From contig CM055097.1 in NCBI GenBank assembly GCA_029204225.1, forward strand, positions 64,358,152-64,420,151: a stretch of DNA of 62,000 nucleotides, written 5' to 3'. Shown here piece by piece: positions 12,046 to 23,638 of this stretch; position 1 is the stretch's first letter; the number at the start of each line of letters is the position of its first letter. Position numbers and translations under genes: made by a program. The notes under the pieces were generated by a model. The model ran no database searches. It saw only the letters and a program-made list of their open reading frames with translations, and had not been told where the DNA came from. The DNA comes from Diphasiastrum complanatum. Its lineage: Eukaryota > Streptophyta > Lycopodiopsida > Lycopodiales > Lycopodiaceae.

Positions 12046-13760
12046 GTGAGTAATTCTGATGCTTATGTATGGCATCAAAGATTAGGACATTTAAACATGA
12101 GGTCTATCTTGTATCTGCATCATAATAACATGGTCAAGGATATGAGTATTAATGTTGTTTCCAGCAGAAATTAGACTGCCTATGAAATGTGCTTACTAGG
12201 AAAACAACCTAGAACAAGATTTCCTAAAGAACAAGCCAAAAGAGCCAAGTCTATTTTTGAATTAATCCATAGTGATTTATGTGGTCCTATGAGCGTGCCC
12301 TCTTTGGGTCAGGCCTTACATTTCATCACTTTTATTGCTGACCTCTCCAGATTTACTAGAACTATGTTCATAAAGAACAAGTCTGAGGCATTCAACTGTT
12401 TCAGAGAATTCAAGCAGTTTGCTGAGTCTCAAACTGGTCAAAAGATCAAGACCCTGCGGTCTGATTTAGGGGGAGAGTACATGTCTAATGAAATGGTGGA
12501 CTACATCTCATCACGTGGCGTGCACCATCAGTTCACTGCCAGCTACACTCCACAACATAATGGCATAGTTGAAAGAAAGAATCGAACTCTATTGGAGGCA
12601 ACACGATCCATGATTCCAATGCTCAGTTGCCCAAGAAATTTTGGGCTGAAGCAATTTCTACAGCCTGCTATATGCAAAATTATTCCAACTCAAAGGCAGT
12701 TGACTCCAAAACTTCGTTTGAAGGCTACTATGACTACAAACCAAGTCTGAAATACCTATGTGTGTTTGGATGCTCTACTATGCACAAATACCATCTGATA
12801 TGAGGAAGAAGCTATACCCAGTCAACTGTGAGTATATTTTTATTGGCTATTCAACATCACATAAAGCATATCGCATTTATGATGATGAAACATATTATAT
12901 ATCAGTAACCGAGATGTAGTCTTCCTTGAAGACCAATTTTATGATTTTAAACAGAAGCAACAAATACAGGGGTTTTTCCCTACAGGTACTAAACCAATTA
13001 ATACTAAGTAGATCTTCAAGCTAAAACTTAAGTCAGTTGGATCAATATCCAAATGGAAAGCTAGTTTAGTGGTTAAAGGATATGAGCAAGTATATGGAAT
13101 ATATTACACTGACACTTTCAGTCCAGTGGTAAAGCATAAATCTATTCAAATCTTGCTGGCTATAGCTGCTGCAGAGGATCTAGACGTCCAAACAATATTC
13201 CTTCATGGATATAGACAAGAAGACATTTTCATTTATCAACCAGAAGGTTACGTCCTTCAAGTCCAAGAGCATATGGTATGTAAATTGCAAACGACACTAT
13301 ATGGCCTCAAGCAAGCTTCTAGGGCCTGGTATGAAAGAATTAATCAATTCTTGTTGTAGCACAATTTTACTTCTGCAAATTCAAATGTGTATCTCAAGTG
13401 TAAAGGCGATCTACACACGACTTGATCTAGCATATGCGGTAAGCACACTATCACAGATACATGTCCAATCCAGGCCTACAACATTGGAAGGCTCTGTAAA
13501 GAGTACTTAAGTACATTTAAGCTACGAAGCACTATGCTTTGTGCTATAATGGTAATACAGAAGTTGCACTTACATTAGTCACATATTTAGATTCAGATTG
13601 GGCAAGAGATGTGGATATGAGAAAATTCACATCTGGTTATATTTGTTTCCTTGCAGGAGGACCCATTTCATGGAATGATAGAAAGTAGAAATGCATTTCG
13701 TTGTCCTCTACATAATCAAAATACGCTGTAGCTACATCAGCAGTCGTGTTGAATGTTTAT
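12046..13760 (+). pseudogene. Ty1/copia pol remnant (integrase, RT, RNase H)
   Basis: In order on the plus strand: GAG-pre-integrase motif WHQRLGHLNM (about 12090); integrase core 12187-12680 with HSDLCGPM, LRSDLGGEY and ERKNRTLLE, that is, the DDE residues; the linker to RT with VFGC (about 12765); RT fragments 13020-13359 with KGYEQVYGI and LYGLKQASRAWYE; and RNase H from about 13560 with DSDWARD and STSGY-like residues. Frameshifts and stops separate these blocks, and the RT palm YVDD region is missing. I see no LTRs. It is an old, non-functional copy. Confidence 0.85.
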
Positions 13761-14115
13761 TAACTCTCACTCTTCTTTTGTTACTATCACAAGTACTTCA
13801 CAAATGAAGAAATGCATGGCTGTCATAGACATCTAATTGTTTCACATTTCTTTATGTTCAGAATATTAGTATCAAAGAATTGCATGGCTGTCTCAAACGC
13901 CTAATCGTTTTAGCAGTCTCTCTTTATAGTTGTCTACTAAGGAGTGATTTTGCAAGTGTGAGACTAAAATCTATAAATCCATCATTCTAGATTTGTTCAA
14001 GAGTGATAGGGTCGAGTTTACAAGCTGATCAATTTCTAGAAGACACTATAGGTTCAGACCTCCAAGTGAAACCATAAAAAGTTTCAAGTGCTTTTTCACT
14101 AAAAATGGCATAAAT

Positions 14116-16090
14116 GGGTGGTTTTTTTGCCTGAAGACAATGAGAGGCTCACATCCACTAATTATGCCATTTGGAAAGTTAGAATGGAGTCTTTGTTAGT
14201 ACTTTATGACATTGTCCTTGATGTGGAAGAAGAACCTCAAGGTGGTCAAGAATTGATTTGATCCTAAGAACATAATCTTGGGCACTTTCATTACTTCCTT
14301 TCATGCTTTGAAGTATTTGGTTTCTTAGCATGAGTATTCTTGGATTCATAATAGATTTTAATGAATCCCATGTCTCTTTGGATGAGATACAAGATGAAAT
14401 TTCTTTCAATAGGTCATTACTTACATTCATCTTTAAGCAATGTAATGCAAATCTAGAGAACTGGACACTAGTCGACTTCCCCACTCACAAGACATTTATC
14501 AACAACATGTGGATCTTCAACAAGAAGATCAGCTCTTTCATTGCAAAATGGAAAGCACGGCTAGTGAGTACTAAAGGTTTCACTCAATTCCAGCGAGTGG
14601 ACTATCAATTAAAACTACACAAATGTATAAGGTCAAGGTTTGGAGAAACTCCCTAGCTAACCCTAGAGCAAGCAATTAAGTTGATTACCCAAATTTGTGA
14701 TGATTCAATTGGGTAGATGGAGGGCCAAAAAAATAAGATCTGAGTGGTCTTCTCAAAAGAGCTTCTCTTTAAACTAGAGAACCTTTAAACGCAGAAATTC
14801 AGATAAGATTAAATAGAGTGAAATCCTTAAAAAATGACCCAACAGTCATAGGACCATCTAAGCTAGAAGATTATGAGAAAGTTAAATATGATTGTTTATG
14901 CTTTGTTTGTATGGGCAAGGGACATACAATTAGACGATGTCCAGAATAGAGAGTTATCTTCTATAGGTGATAAGATCCAAGACATTGAGTCAGTTCAAAT
15001 CACTTTAAATGGATAATGAGTACTCTAATCCAGTTCAAACTTTTGTTATTCAAGATCTACTTCCTAGTATAGAAAAGCTTCACAATGTGCTTGTATATGA
15101 GGAGAGTAGAATGTTTCATATCAAAAATAGGATTGGTTCCATATTTTTGAGTGATGGTGATGAAAAAGCTAACTTTTCTTTTAAAGGCAAGAAGAAGAAG
15201 TCCCCATTTAAGAAGACCTAAGACATGGAGGTCAAGAGCAAGGATGGAGGATCAAGCTCCAAAGGCAAGATAAAGAAGGACAAGAAGAAGCTAAAGTGTT
15301 TTTTTTGTGGTAAGACAAGACACTTTGCATTTGAGTGTTACAAGTAGAAGAATGCCCCAGGAGAAGGACAACCATGGTAACCTTGTGCTTGAGGAGGAGG
15401 ATGAATGAAACTCGTCCTTAATGACATCCATAACACCAACATCTAATCAAAACACATGGTGGATTGATAATGGGGCTAGATCCCACATGACACATCCAAA
15501 GGACTACTTTTCTACCTTACTTTATTACAATAACTCTAAGAAGTTTATTTTCACAGCAAGTGATCAAGAGTGTGAGATTTTAGGAATTGGATCCATTCCG
15601 TTATGCCTTGGATCATCTAAGAAAGTAGATCTAGACAATGTTCTTTATGTACCTTCTATTACAAAGAACTTGTTGAGTGTTGGACAACTTATGAATAGTG
15701 GAATGTTGGACAATGTATTAGATCTTGTCAAAGATCTCTTGAATGGTTGCTTATGATATTTGGAAAGTCCACATGCTTCACAAAGCTTGCCACATGTGGA
15801 TATGGGTTTGGGTAATCCAATTACAAGCTCGTTTGTCACCATGGTCTCCATAGCTTTGAAGTTAGGATGGCCTAACCTTTTGTGCCACAATTCCACTTGA
15901 GTAAGCTCCTCAATTACCATATTCACACTTCCAACCATAACATTAACATCCAACTTGAATACTTTCCATGCTTAAGACCATTAGCAATACATTTATCATT
16001 TTTCAAGATGGAACATGCTCCATGCTTGAAATGTACATCTAATACATTGTCCAACATTCCACTTGTTGAGGTTTGTCCAACATTGTCCAA
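14116..16090. pseudogene. Scrambled copia remnant with inverted segments
   Basis: This remnant is related in sequence to the element at 22728-27276. Plus-strand gag start (STNYAIWKVRMESLL, about 14150-14260) is followed by gag on the minus strand (about 14484-14260, LKMNVSNDLL and LMLRNQILQSM). Then come plus-strand RT-entry residues (14480-14620, KWKARLVSTKGFTQ), a CCHC knuckle (about 14895-14945, CFVCMGKGHTIRRC), and gag plus protease on the plus strand (15009-15690, WWIDNGARSH and LYVPSITKNLLSVG). The region that should follow, with LDVHFKHG and the LWHKRLGHPN motif, lies on the minus strand at about 15720-16090. Inversions and stops make it non-coding. Confidence 0.75.
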
Positions 16091-16145
16091 TATTGTCCAA
16101 CTTGTTGAGTGTTGGGCAAACCTCTGACACCCGGAGCCGAAAATT

Positions 16146-16345
16146 GGAATTCTAATTTCGCGTGGATAATCCACGGCATTGTAAAAATTAAAAAAAAAAA
16201 AGACTCGGCTTTTGCGTGGATACCTCATGGATAATTATCCATGCAAAATTTTTTTTATCCATGCAAAATTTAGAGAGCTGGGGTCGTGGATACCGCGTGG
16301 ATAAATTTTTTTTTATATCCATGCGGTATCCACGCGGCGCAAATT
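16146..16345. repeat. Cluster of GCGTGGATA palindromic motifs (copy 1)
   Basis: Several direct and inverted copies of GCGTGGATAATCCACG and variants (GCGTGGATACC, ATCCATGCAAAA, GGTATCCACGCGG) lie within 200 bp, separated by A/T runs. The flanking ATTGGAATTCTAATTTCG resembles the flank of the cluster at 18.5 kb. This layout fits subterminal repeats of a CACTA-like DNA transposon, the type bound by TNPA-like proteins (inference). Confidence 0.6.
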
Positions 16346-16857
16346 TTTTGGACAAAAAAAAAACATGTGGCGCGAACCAAAATGTGGTTCGCCCCTAAAC
16401 TAGAGGTGACTTCCTTTTTTCTGTTGTGTGTGTGTGAGAGAGAAAGAGAGTATAGATGGGAGTGAGAATGAGATGAGGATGAATGTGAGTGAGAAGATTG
16501 ATAGTGTTTAGGATTTTTAGTTCATTGATGGATGTTAATAGTATGTGTTTTGTGATCATAAGTTTTAAGACCTTTTTTGTTTGTGTAGGCTTGGATATGA
16601 AAAACGAAAAAAGAGCTTTCATTGCAAAGGATTGAAAGATCAAGTGCGTGCAAAAGGAAAAACAAAGATTGCAAAACAATGGAGATACAATAGTAAAGGT
16701 AAATTCACATTTATTTTGATCCATTTGATATTTAGTTGATAACTTAATGTGTTATCTATTGATGCATTATATTGTGGTTTCCATTACTTTTCATTGTGCT
16801 TTCCATTACTTTCTATTGTGCATTCTAGCATGCAAATCATGTGCCAAAATAGATTCA

Positions 16858-16982
16858 TTGCATTGAATTCATCAATAGATACATTTGCATTCCATAGATG
16901 TGCATTAAATAGACTTTACATTGCATTGAATATACCAACAGATACATTTGCATTCAATAGATGTGCATTCAATAGACTATAC
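16858..16982. repeat. 63-bp tandem duplication
   Basis: Two adjacent, slightly diverged copies of a TTGCATTGAAT...AATAGACT unit, rich in TTTGCATTC words. They lie between motif cluster 1 and the TnpA-like gene. Confidence 0.6.
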
Positions 16983-17147
16983 ATTTGCATTCATGAATTA
17001 AAAATATATGCATTCAAAATTTTCGCAAGAATGATGTGATGCCAAAACATTATATTGATTGATTAAAAAAAAAGTACATTGATGAGAGAATAAATTCTGC
17101 CTTCCTACATTGCCTTCTACAAGGCCTTACATTTAATTTAAAAACCC

Positions 17148-18236
17148 CTACTCATCATTACTTCCTCCCTCCTCGCCTCCTTCATCTTGTAGGTGTACGT
17201 TGGTGTCCACATCTTCAAACTCTCCTTCGCTCTCATTCACGTTCTCTTCCACATTTTGCTCTTCCACATTTTCTTCCACATCACGAACCTTGAAGTTGTA
17301 GAGCCTCTCTACAAAATAGGATCAAAGATCTAACTAAATTGAGATTAAATTTACTTGTAAACTAGAAAGTAAACAATCACAAAACAATAAAGGTTAAGAG
17401 TTTACGATTGGAAACAGTCCATGGGATTCCATAAAAGCCTTAAGACCGGCATATCCATGATCGTAACCTTGTTTGTACTCCGCGGCGGTCATGTGTCTTC
17501 CAAAATCACTAAGCTACATTCAACAAAAAAACATAGTTTAGCAATACAATATAGTTTAGCAATAAAAAACATTAACAATCTCACTACAAAAATGAATCAT
17601 AGTAAAAAATATTGCACTTACAAATTGGGCCTCTAGATTGCCCCTTCCTCCCGATCCCAAGTGACTTTGGCCATGTTTTAAGAGCTTCTCGGCGGCAGCC
17701 CTACGTTGTTGTTCATACTTTTGGGGATTGTTTTGCAACAATCCCCGTTTCACCCTCCTCCAATCCCTTTTGGAGCACCATCCAGGCTTTGTGGGATTCT
17801 TGGGATTCCTCACGGCTCTTCTCATCAATTGCCTTTTGTTTCGAATCCAAAGGCACATTGAATTCAAGGCCCAAGTCCTACTAAAAGCATTGGATTGAGG
17901 AAATTCAGAATATAAAGTCTCTATTATTTTATTTTTTTCTTCAAGCGATTGGGAGGACCAATCAATCATGTAATCTTTACCAAAATATAAAGCAACTAAA
18001 TCACGCAAACGGGCATGAACTACATTGCCACACGTAACACTACACGATTCTTGAGAAGGGACATCTTCGGAAGCTCTTCTCTTAGATAATTCACTCGAAG
18101 AGGATAACACAAGATTTTTTATTCTATTTCTTTGCTGAAGAGATAGATTCTCAAACTACTCTTGATTATATTCTTCGGGCTCCTCACGAGCTCTTATCCT
18201 AGATGGTCTCCCACTTGACCTACCACTTGAAGACAT
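17148..18236 (-). pseudogene. TnpA-like (Transposase_24 / En-Spm type) gene, three exons, one nonsense codon
   Basis: Exons: 18236-17622, 17513-17406 and 17306-17148, all in frame. Donors are GTAAGT and GTAAAC; the acceptor-side sequences are ATGTAG and TAGAG. The 293-codon product has a Ser/Arg-rich start, a helical central region (WALNSMCLWIRNKRQ, KPGWCSKRDWRRVK, QRRAAAEKLL) and HLGSGGR, which resembles the conserved end of plant En/Spm Transposase_24 proteins. Its tail is very acidic (repeated VEEN/VEEQ, EGGEEGG). TNPA-like proteins bind subterminal repeats and assist excision by TNPD. Codon 27 is TAG (18158-18156), otherwise the frame is clean. A downstream ATG at 18110 could bypass it. 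GCGTGGATA motif clusters lie on both sides. Family assignment is by motif memory, moderately sure. Confidence 0.6.
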
Positions 18237-18506
18237 TGTATCAAAGAAAAACTTTAAAAGTTATCAATAGTAAACAAGAACAAGCAAGATCAATAGCAAG
18301 CAAGATCAATAGAGCAAGCAATAGCAAGAGCAAGATTACTAGCAAGGAAAAGCAACCAAAAGCAAACAAGCAAGATCTATAGAGCTTGGAAGAGCAATAG
18401 CAAGCAAAAACACGAAACACTAGATTAGGAAAACCTGTAAAACTTGAAAGCAAAAGAAGAGGAGCAAGAATGCTCACGGAAATGCTGTTTTATTGGCATT
18501 CAAGTT

Positions 18507-18582
18507 TCGCGTGGATTATCCACGTAGAAGTCATCCACGCGTGGATAATCCACGTGATATCCATGCGTGGATGTTCCACGCA
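18507..18582. repeat. Cluster of GCGTGGATA palindromic motifs (copy 2)
   Basis: Four or more copies of the same palindrome (CGCGTGGATTATCCACG, ACGCGTGGATAATCCACG, GCGTGGATGTTCCACGC) lie about 270-350 bp upstream of the TnpA-like start codon. That position would allow autoregulation, as known for Spm TNPA (inference). Confidence 0.6.
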
Positions 18583-18659
18583 ATTTTTTTTCCCTCTCTT
18601 CACACGTGAGAGGGTCCCCCACATGGGCTTGCATGCTTCAAATGTCATTCAATATTCTC

Positions 18660-20240
18660 ATAATCTTTTCTAGATTTTATGAGAATATTTTACTAAAGGA
18701 TTTTAAATAAAATATATTTTTTAATATGATGGAACATAGAAAAATAAATTCAAAGATCATTATGGTAGTATTTAATTGTTAAAACTAGTTTTATATTGTT
18801 ATAAATTTTATTTCTCTTGAGATTTGACATACAAGACAAAATCATGAGATAAGAAATAGTACATATTATTATTAAACAAGTGATTTGACAAGTTTTTTTT
18901 AAAGATTTTATGACATAATATTATGTCACATCGGTGATGTCATAAAACGTTTAGTTTATTAATAATCTAGGTGTCATAGATTTGATATAATTTGATAATA
19001 TAATTATATGGTCAAATGGAAAAATAATTATATGATCAAATAGAAAATTTTTGCTTTTGTCATGTGGCCTCTTAAATGGTTGCATGGGGTCATTTAGATT
19101 CATGATCAAAAGCATTTACGTTATATTGAGGACCTTAGTGATATGTGACCTATATGATATATCTTTTTAATTGTTGGTGTGTGACCTATATAACCCTATA
19201 TGAAATCATAATAATTAGTTGAAATATTATTTAGCATTGTAATAAAGATGTTGATCAAGGTGTGCTATCTAGTATATGATTGGTTGACATTGTCCAATTG
19301 CTCGTCTTTTCTTTTCGATTCGAGGAACATCATCTTGCATACAAAGCAACCATAGATAGAAAGGGCGAATGCATATTGCTCGTCATGAGATACCATGGCA
19401 CGCTAGGCCAATCCAAAGAGATTTACCCCTAACTAACTCGAGCCAAGTATTAATTAATCAAATGAGTGATTGAGCGGGCAATGAGTCAATTGAGTATATG
19501 ATTGATTGTTTGATTTTGATCATTCCATCTTGAAAGAAAGATTGAGTGAGATCATCACTCATCTTGGACAAGAGTTCAAACTAAAAGCTTCGAACATTGA
19601 CTGCTATGTGGTCTTTAAATTAGTTGAGATAGGCCTGTGCGCACTATCTACTGATGTCTAACATTTGTCAGTATGGACCTCATTTTGATTGCTCGTCATG
19701 TGTTGCCCCACCCAAGCAATTTTCTTAATAGCAATGTTACTAGAATATTAGATTTGCATTAAGCATAAGTAGAATATACATGGATTAGATGTTGGCATGT
19801 CTTTAACAAATTTTATTATATTTGTTCAGTACATACGGTCTCATAATGATTACTTATGATGTGGTATAGAGTAGTTGGCTACAGTGTGTATATGTCATCG
19901 ACGATGTCATCATTATCATATAGCGATTCATCTCATGATCGCAACAACATGTATATATTGTTATTGATATTAACATCAATGGCACTTTATTTGTTATTCA
20001 AATATGAGTATATAATTTTTCTTGCAAATTTATTCTTACAATGACATTTGATTGGAATTATGAATTCTAAAAAAAATTATTGTACCTCCACGTGATTTAG
20101 AGAAAGAAAAAAGAATTGAGCTCTATCACAGAAAAAAGGAGCAAGCAAGACTAAAGTACAATGAACAACTATTGACTGGTTCATCTTCAAGCTCTTCCAT
20201 CAGTTGACGTAGATCTCCTATTGATCCATCACATGTATGT
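18660..20240. other. AT-rich stretch without a recognisable gene
   Basis: No domain is visible. An imperfect inverted repeat with TTATGACAT arms lies at about 18905-18955. The stretch separates the TnpA-like gene from the tnp2 remnants and is probably internal transposon DNA. Confidence 0.4.
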
Positions 20241-20748
20241 ATATTGATTTATGTCATAATTTTTTTATTTGTAATAGTAATGTACTCCGATTTGATTGAG
20301 GATTGTGATATAGTATATTGCTCTTTGGAAAGCCAAGACACCACTCCATCACAAATGAAGGTTGCAAATGCACTAAATGTACAAAGACTATTTTGTCAAT
20401 TTTTGTCACATGTTACAATTCATCACATGTGAGAATTTGTCAATTTTCACTTGAATGACACAGAAAGAATTTGTGCAATTTGCAATTGGATTATTGGACC
20501 AGTTTCAACCAGAATATGATGAGAGGATACCATGTACATGCACACAATGCAAAGGCATTAGGATTCGGACAAGGTGGATTGTCAACAATCATACTTGGGC
20601 CAATGGAGTGCACACAGAGAATCCAAGAGTACGAGAGATAAACTCTTTAAAGTGTTTTTTGAAAATACTTTAATCTTTGACCCTTATGACACTTCAAGTA
20701 TAATTTGGCCAATAAATATTGAGCGATAGGATGAGTGCCATGATACTT

Positions 20749-20915
20749 TGAAGTTAATCTCTCACTTGCTTGTAAAAGGAAAATCCAAATAGAATAATTA
20801 GATGAAGTTAATCTCTCACTTGCTTCTAAAAGGAAAAATCCAAATATAATGATTAGATGAAGTTAATCGAGTCAACTTGCTTCTAAAAGAAAAAATCCAA
20901 AGAGAATGATTAGAT
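20749..20915. repeat. Three tandem copies of a 54-55-bp unit
   Basis: The unit starts TGAAGTTAATC (20749, 20803, 20858) and contains ACTTGCTTCTAAAAG and AATCCAAA, diverging slightly from copy to copy. It sits just before a long GA run. Confidence 0.75.
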
Positions 20916-20963
20916 GTAGTTAATCTTGATTTCCATATCCAATCACCCATAATAGAGTCATTC

Positions 20964-20965
<2 letters not shown>

Positions 20966-21053
<88 letters not shown>
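20966..21053. repeat. (GA)n microsatellite, about 88 bp
   Basis: An uninterrupted GA dinucleotide run. Any open frame through it (Arg-Glu or Ser-Leu repeats) is an artefact. Confidence 0.95.
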
Positions 21054-21056
<3 letters not shown>

Positions 21057-21377
21057 CCAACACTCCCAATTCTAGGAAGGTGTGTAGCCCTTGTTTTCTT
21101 CCGTTAAAGACGTGGTTCAAATGTTTTTCGTTGGAAGATGAGTTCCACAAAAAAGCCCAAACGCTGCAGGGAGAGAGCATGTGGTGACATTCTAAAGTAG
21201 GATATAATCGTGTGTTTCGGGAGTTTTGATTAGCACTCTATAATGTTCTCTCTGTTTTTCTCTTCATGTGTGTTTAGGGTGGGTGTGTGTGTGCGTGCGT
21301 GTGTTTGTGCATGTGCGTGTGTGTGTTTCATGCTACTGGTTCACGGTTTGTGTTATATATTAATTTATGTTTCATGT

Positions 21378-21516
<139 letters not shown>

Positions 21517-22727
21517 TGAGACATCTAACATTTTCAACTTTTGCAGAAGAAGGAACATAAGTTGGTTTCAAGAAAAAGAGTTGTAAGAAAGATCGAAAAT
21601 ATTATTGATAGGATAAATCACATGAATATTGATTTTGGGTCATCATTGGCCTTAGATGATGCTCTTGTTGATGTTGACCCCTTGCATGATATAATTAGTT
21701 CATCAATGCCTTGTCATTCAATCCATGTCTCCAAATCTCTAGAATGTTCCTACCACCCAACCACACCTATCCTGAATGTTGCACATGAGTCCTCCAAGTA
21801 CTCCACGTGAATTTCACAAACTTGACTACCCCTTTAAAAAAGAGAACACATCTTGGATGTATTATGACTAGTTTGAAATATAGTTGCAAATTACTACGCA
21901 CTGTTGATGTGTCAAAAGACATTCTAGGTCCTTTGTCTGACCTTCCTCTTCCACCTAGCTTGCAACCATTAGTAAAAACTTTCATTAGAAGTACATATTC
22001 GTGTTGGCCACTCCAATCACCATTACCATTAAATGGAACACCATTTACGTATTGGGGTCGAATGTACATGATCATGCCTAGTGAACACTTTCTTGAGGTT
22101 AGTTTGGGCCTTTTTGCATTGAGTATGATTTGGAAGAACGCACCAATGGAAAAGAAGAATATTTTACTAGGAATGTAAAGAGCACTTATGTAATGATCCG
22201 TGCCACTAGATCTATCAGGTTTGGGGAAGAATTGTTCATCAAGTATAGTTTCAGCCATCCTCTACCCAAATGTTTGCAAAAGACAATAACTCAAATGTGA
22301 AGATTTAAATTTTGTTGATATGTAGAGATGTATAATCCATGCATCTTGATTGTATTTGGTTTGTTATTTTGGTATATGGGATTCTGCATTCTCATTTAGC
22401 GTTGGAGACAATAATCCTCGTAATGGTCGACGTAGACGACGAATGCAATACAACGGTCCTCATATAAAGCAATTACCTCGTTGTCTACGTCTAGGCTTAA
22501 AAGAGATGATGGAAATTGATGAGCTCATTAATCAAGAGATTTGATTTTTTTGTCATCTACTTGTCATTTTTGCTTTGAAACAAAATTTACAATTTGGACA
22601 TCTAGTGATAATTTTTTTACAATGACTTTTTTTTGTCATGTACAGACTATTGAAAAACAAAATTCTCCCAGAAGGGAATGTCATCCCTTAGACGAGATGA
22701 GGCAGGAAAGATGTTGTCTAACATCGG

Positions 22728-23428
22728 TGTGAAAGTATTGTACTTTAGGACCATAAATGGATCTACAAAAGATCCACAAGAGTGATTGGATGCTTGCTTA
22801 ACAATCTATCAAAAAACTAGACACAAAAAAATTGATCTAGATTGGCAATTTGACAAACAACAAGCATTAACAATCAAAAGCATTGATAAACATTGAAATC
22901 CGAGCCCACACGTGTGTACTACAGGCTGTAGTACGGCCTTCAACCTGAGAAACAAGTAGAAATTGATTTGGTTTCATTTGGATCACAAAAACTCAATGTA
23001 CATAGTGAACTAGCTTGAGATTGCCAATGAGCTCCAAAAATTTTCTTTCTTCTCACTATGGAGAGAGGGAATACATAGCAAATTCAACTTCCTTCTTGAA
23101 GTTAGGTGGATTTCCAGCATGTAATAAGGAAGTTAACTCACTCTCCTTGACCTAAAATGAAACCCTAGTCTATTTCCTAGAGTTATGCTTGGTAGGTAGC
23201 TAGTTGGTCAAATTTTCACCTTAAACTTAGGTGTAGGTCCTATAAAGTAGGGATGACCACCAAATAGACATGACCAACTCTCTTGACTTGACCTAACCTA
23301 CATTAGGATGGGTTTCTCATGTGGCATCATGGCCTCACATGTGTGGGACCCACTTGTGTACACAATTTACACTATTCTACATGGTTTTTTATCAAGCTAG
23401 ATTTGCCAATTTTTGGCAATTCTTCACA
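22728..23428 (-). repeat. 3' LTR of the copia-derived element
   Basis: 701 bp, beginning TGTGAAAG and ending TTCACA on the plus strand. It pairs with 26576-27276. Confidence 0.95.
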
Positions 23429-23638
23429 CTCCTCCTCAAATTTAGCTTGATCTATTTACAACTCTCTTGATAGATCAATGAAAGCTTTTAGAAGTGTCTA
23501 AAAAATCCAGCTACAAAGAAGGAACTTTTGAGACTCCAATAGAGAATGATGTCCATGAAGGATCTTTCACCACCTCTTAGAGGATCCCTTACAAGATGTT
23601 CCATAAATGTGTCTATATACATGTAGCACACTTCAAAA

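Noticed and set aside
16395-16724. Minus-strand 109-codon frame near motif cluster 1
   Set aside because: Low-complexity composition, no domain, and it lies in presumed subterminal transposon DNA.
21767-22258. 163-codon minus-strand frame opposite a 123-codon plus-strand frame
   Set aside because: Neither has a recognisable domain and they overlap; the region lies inside a decayed transposon, so I could not choose a real gene.
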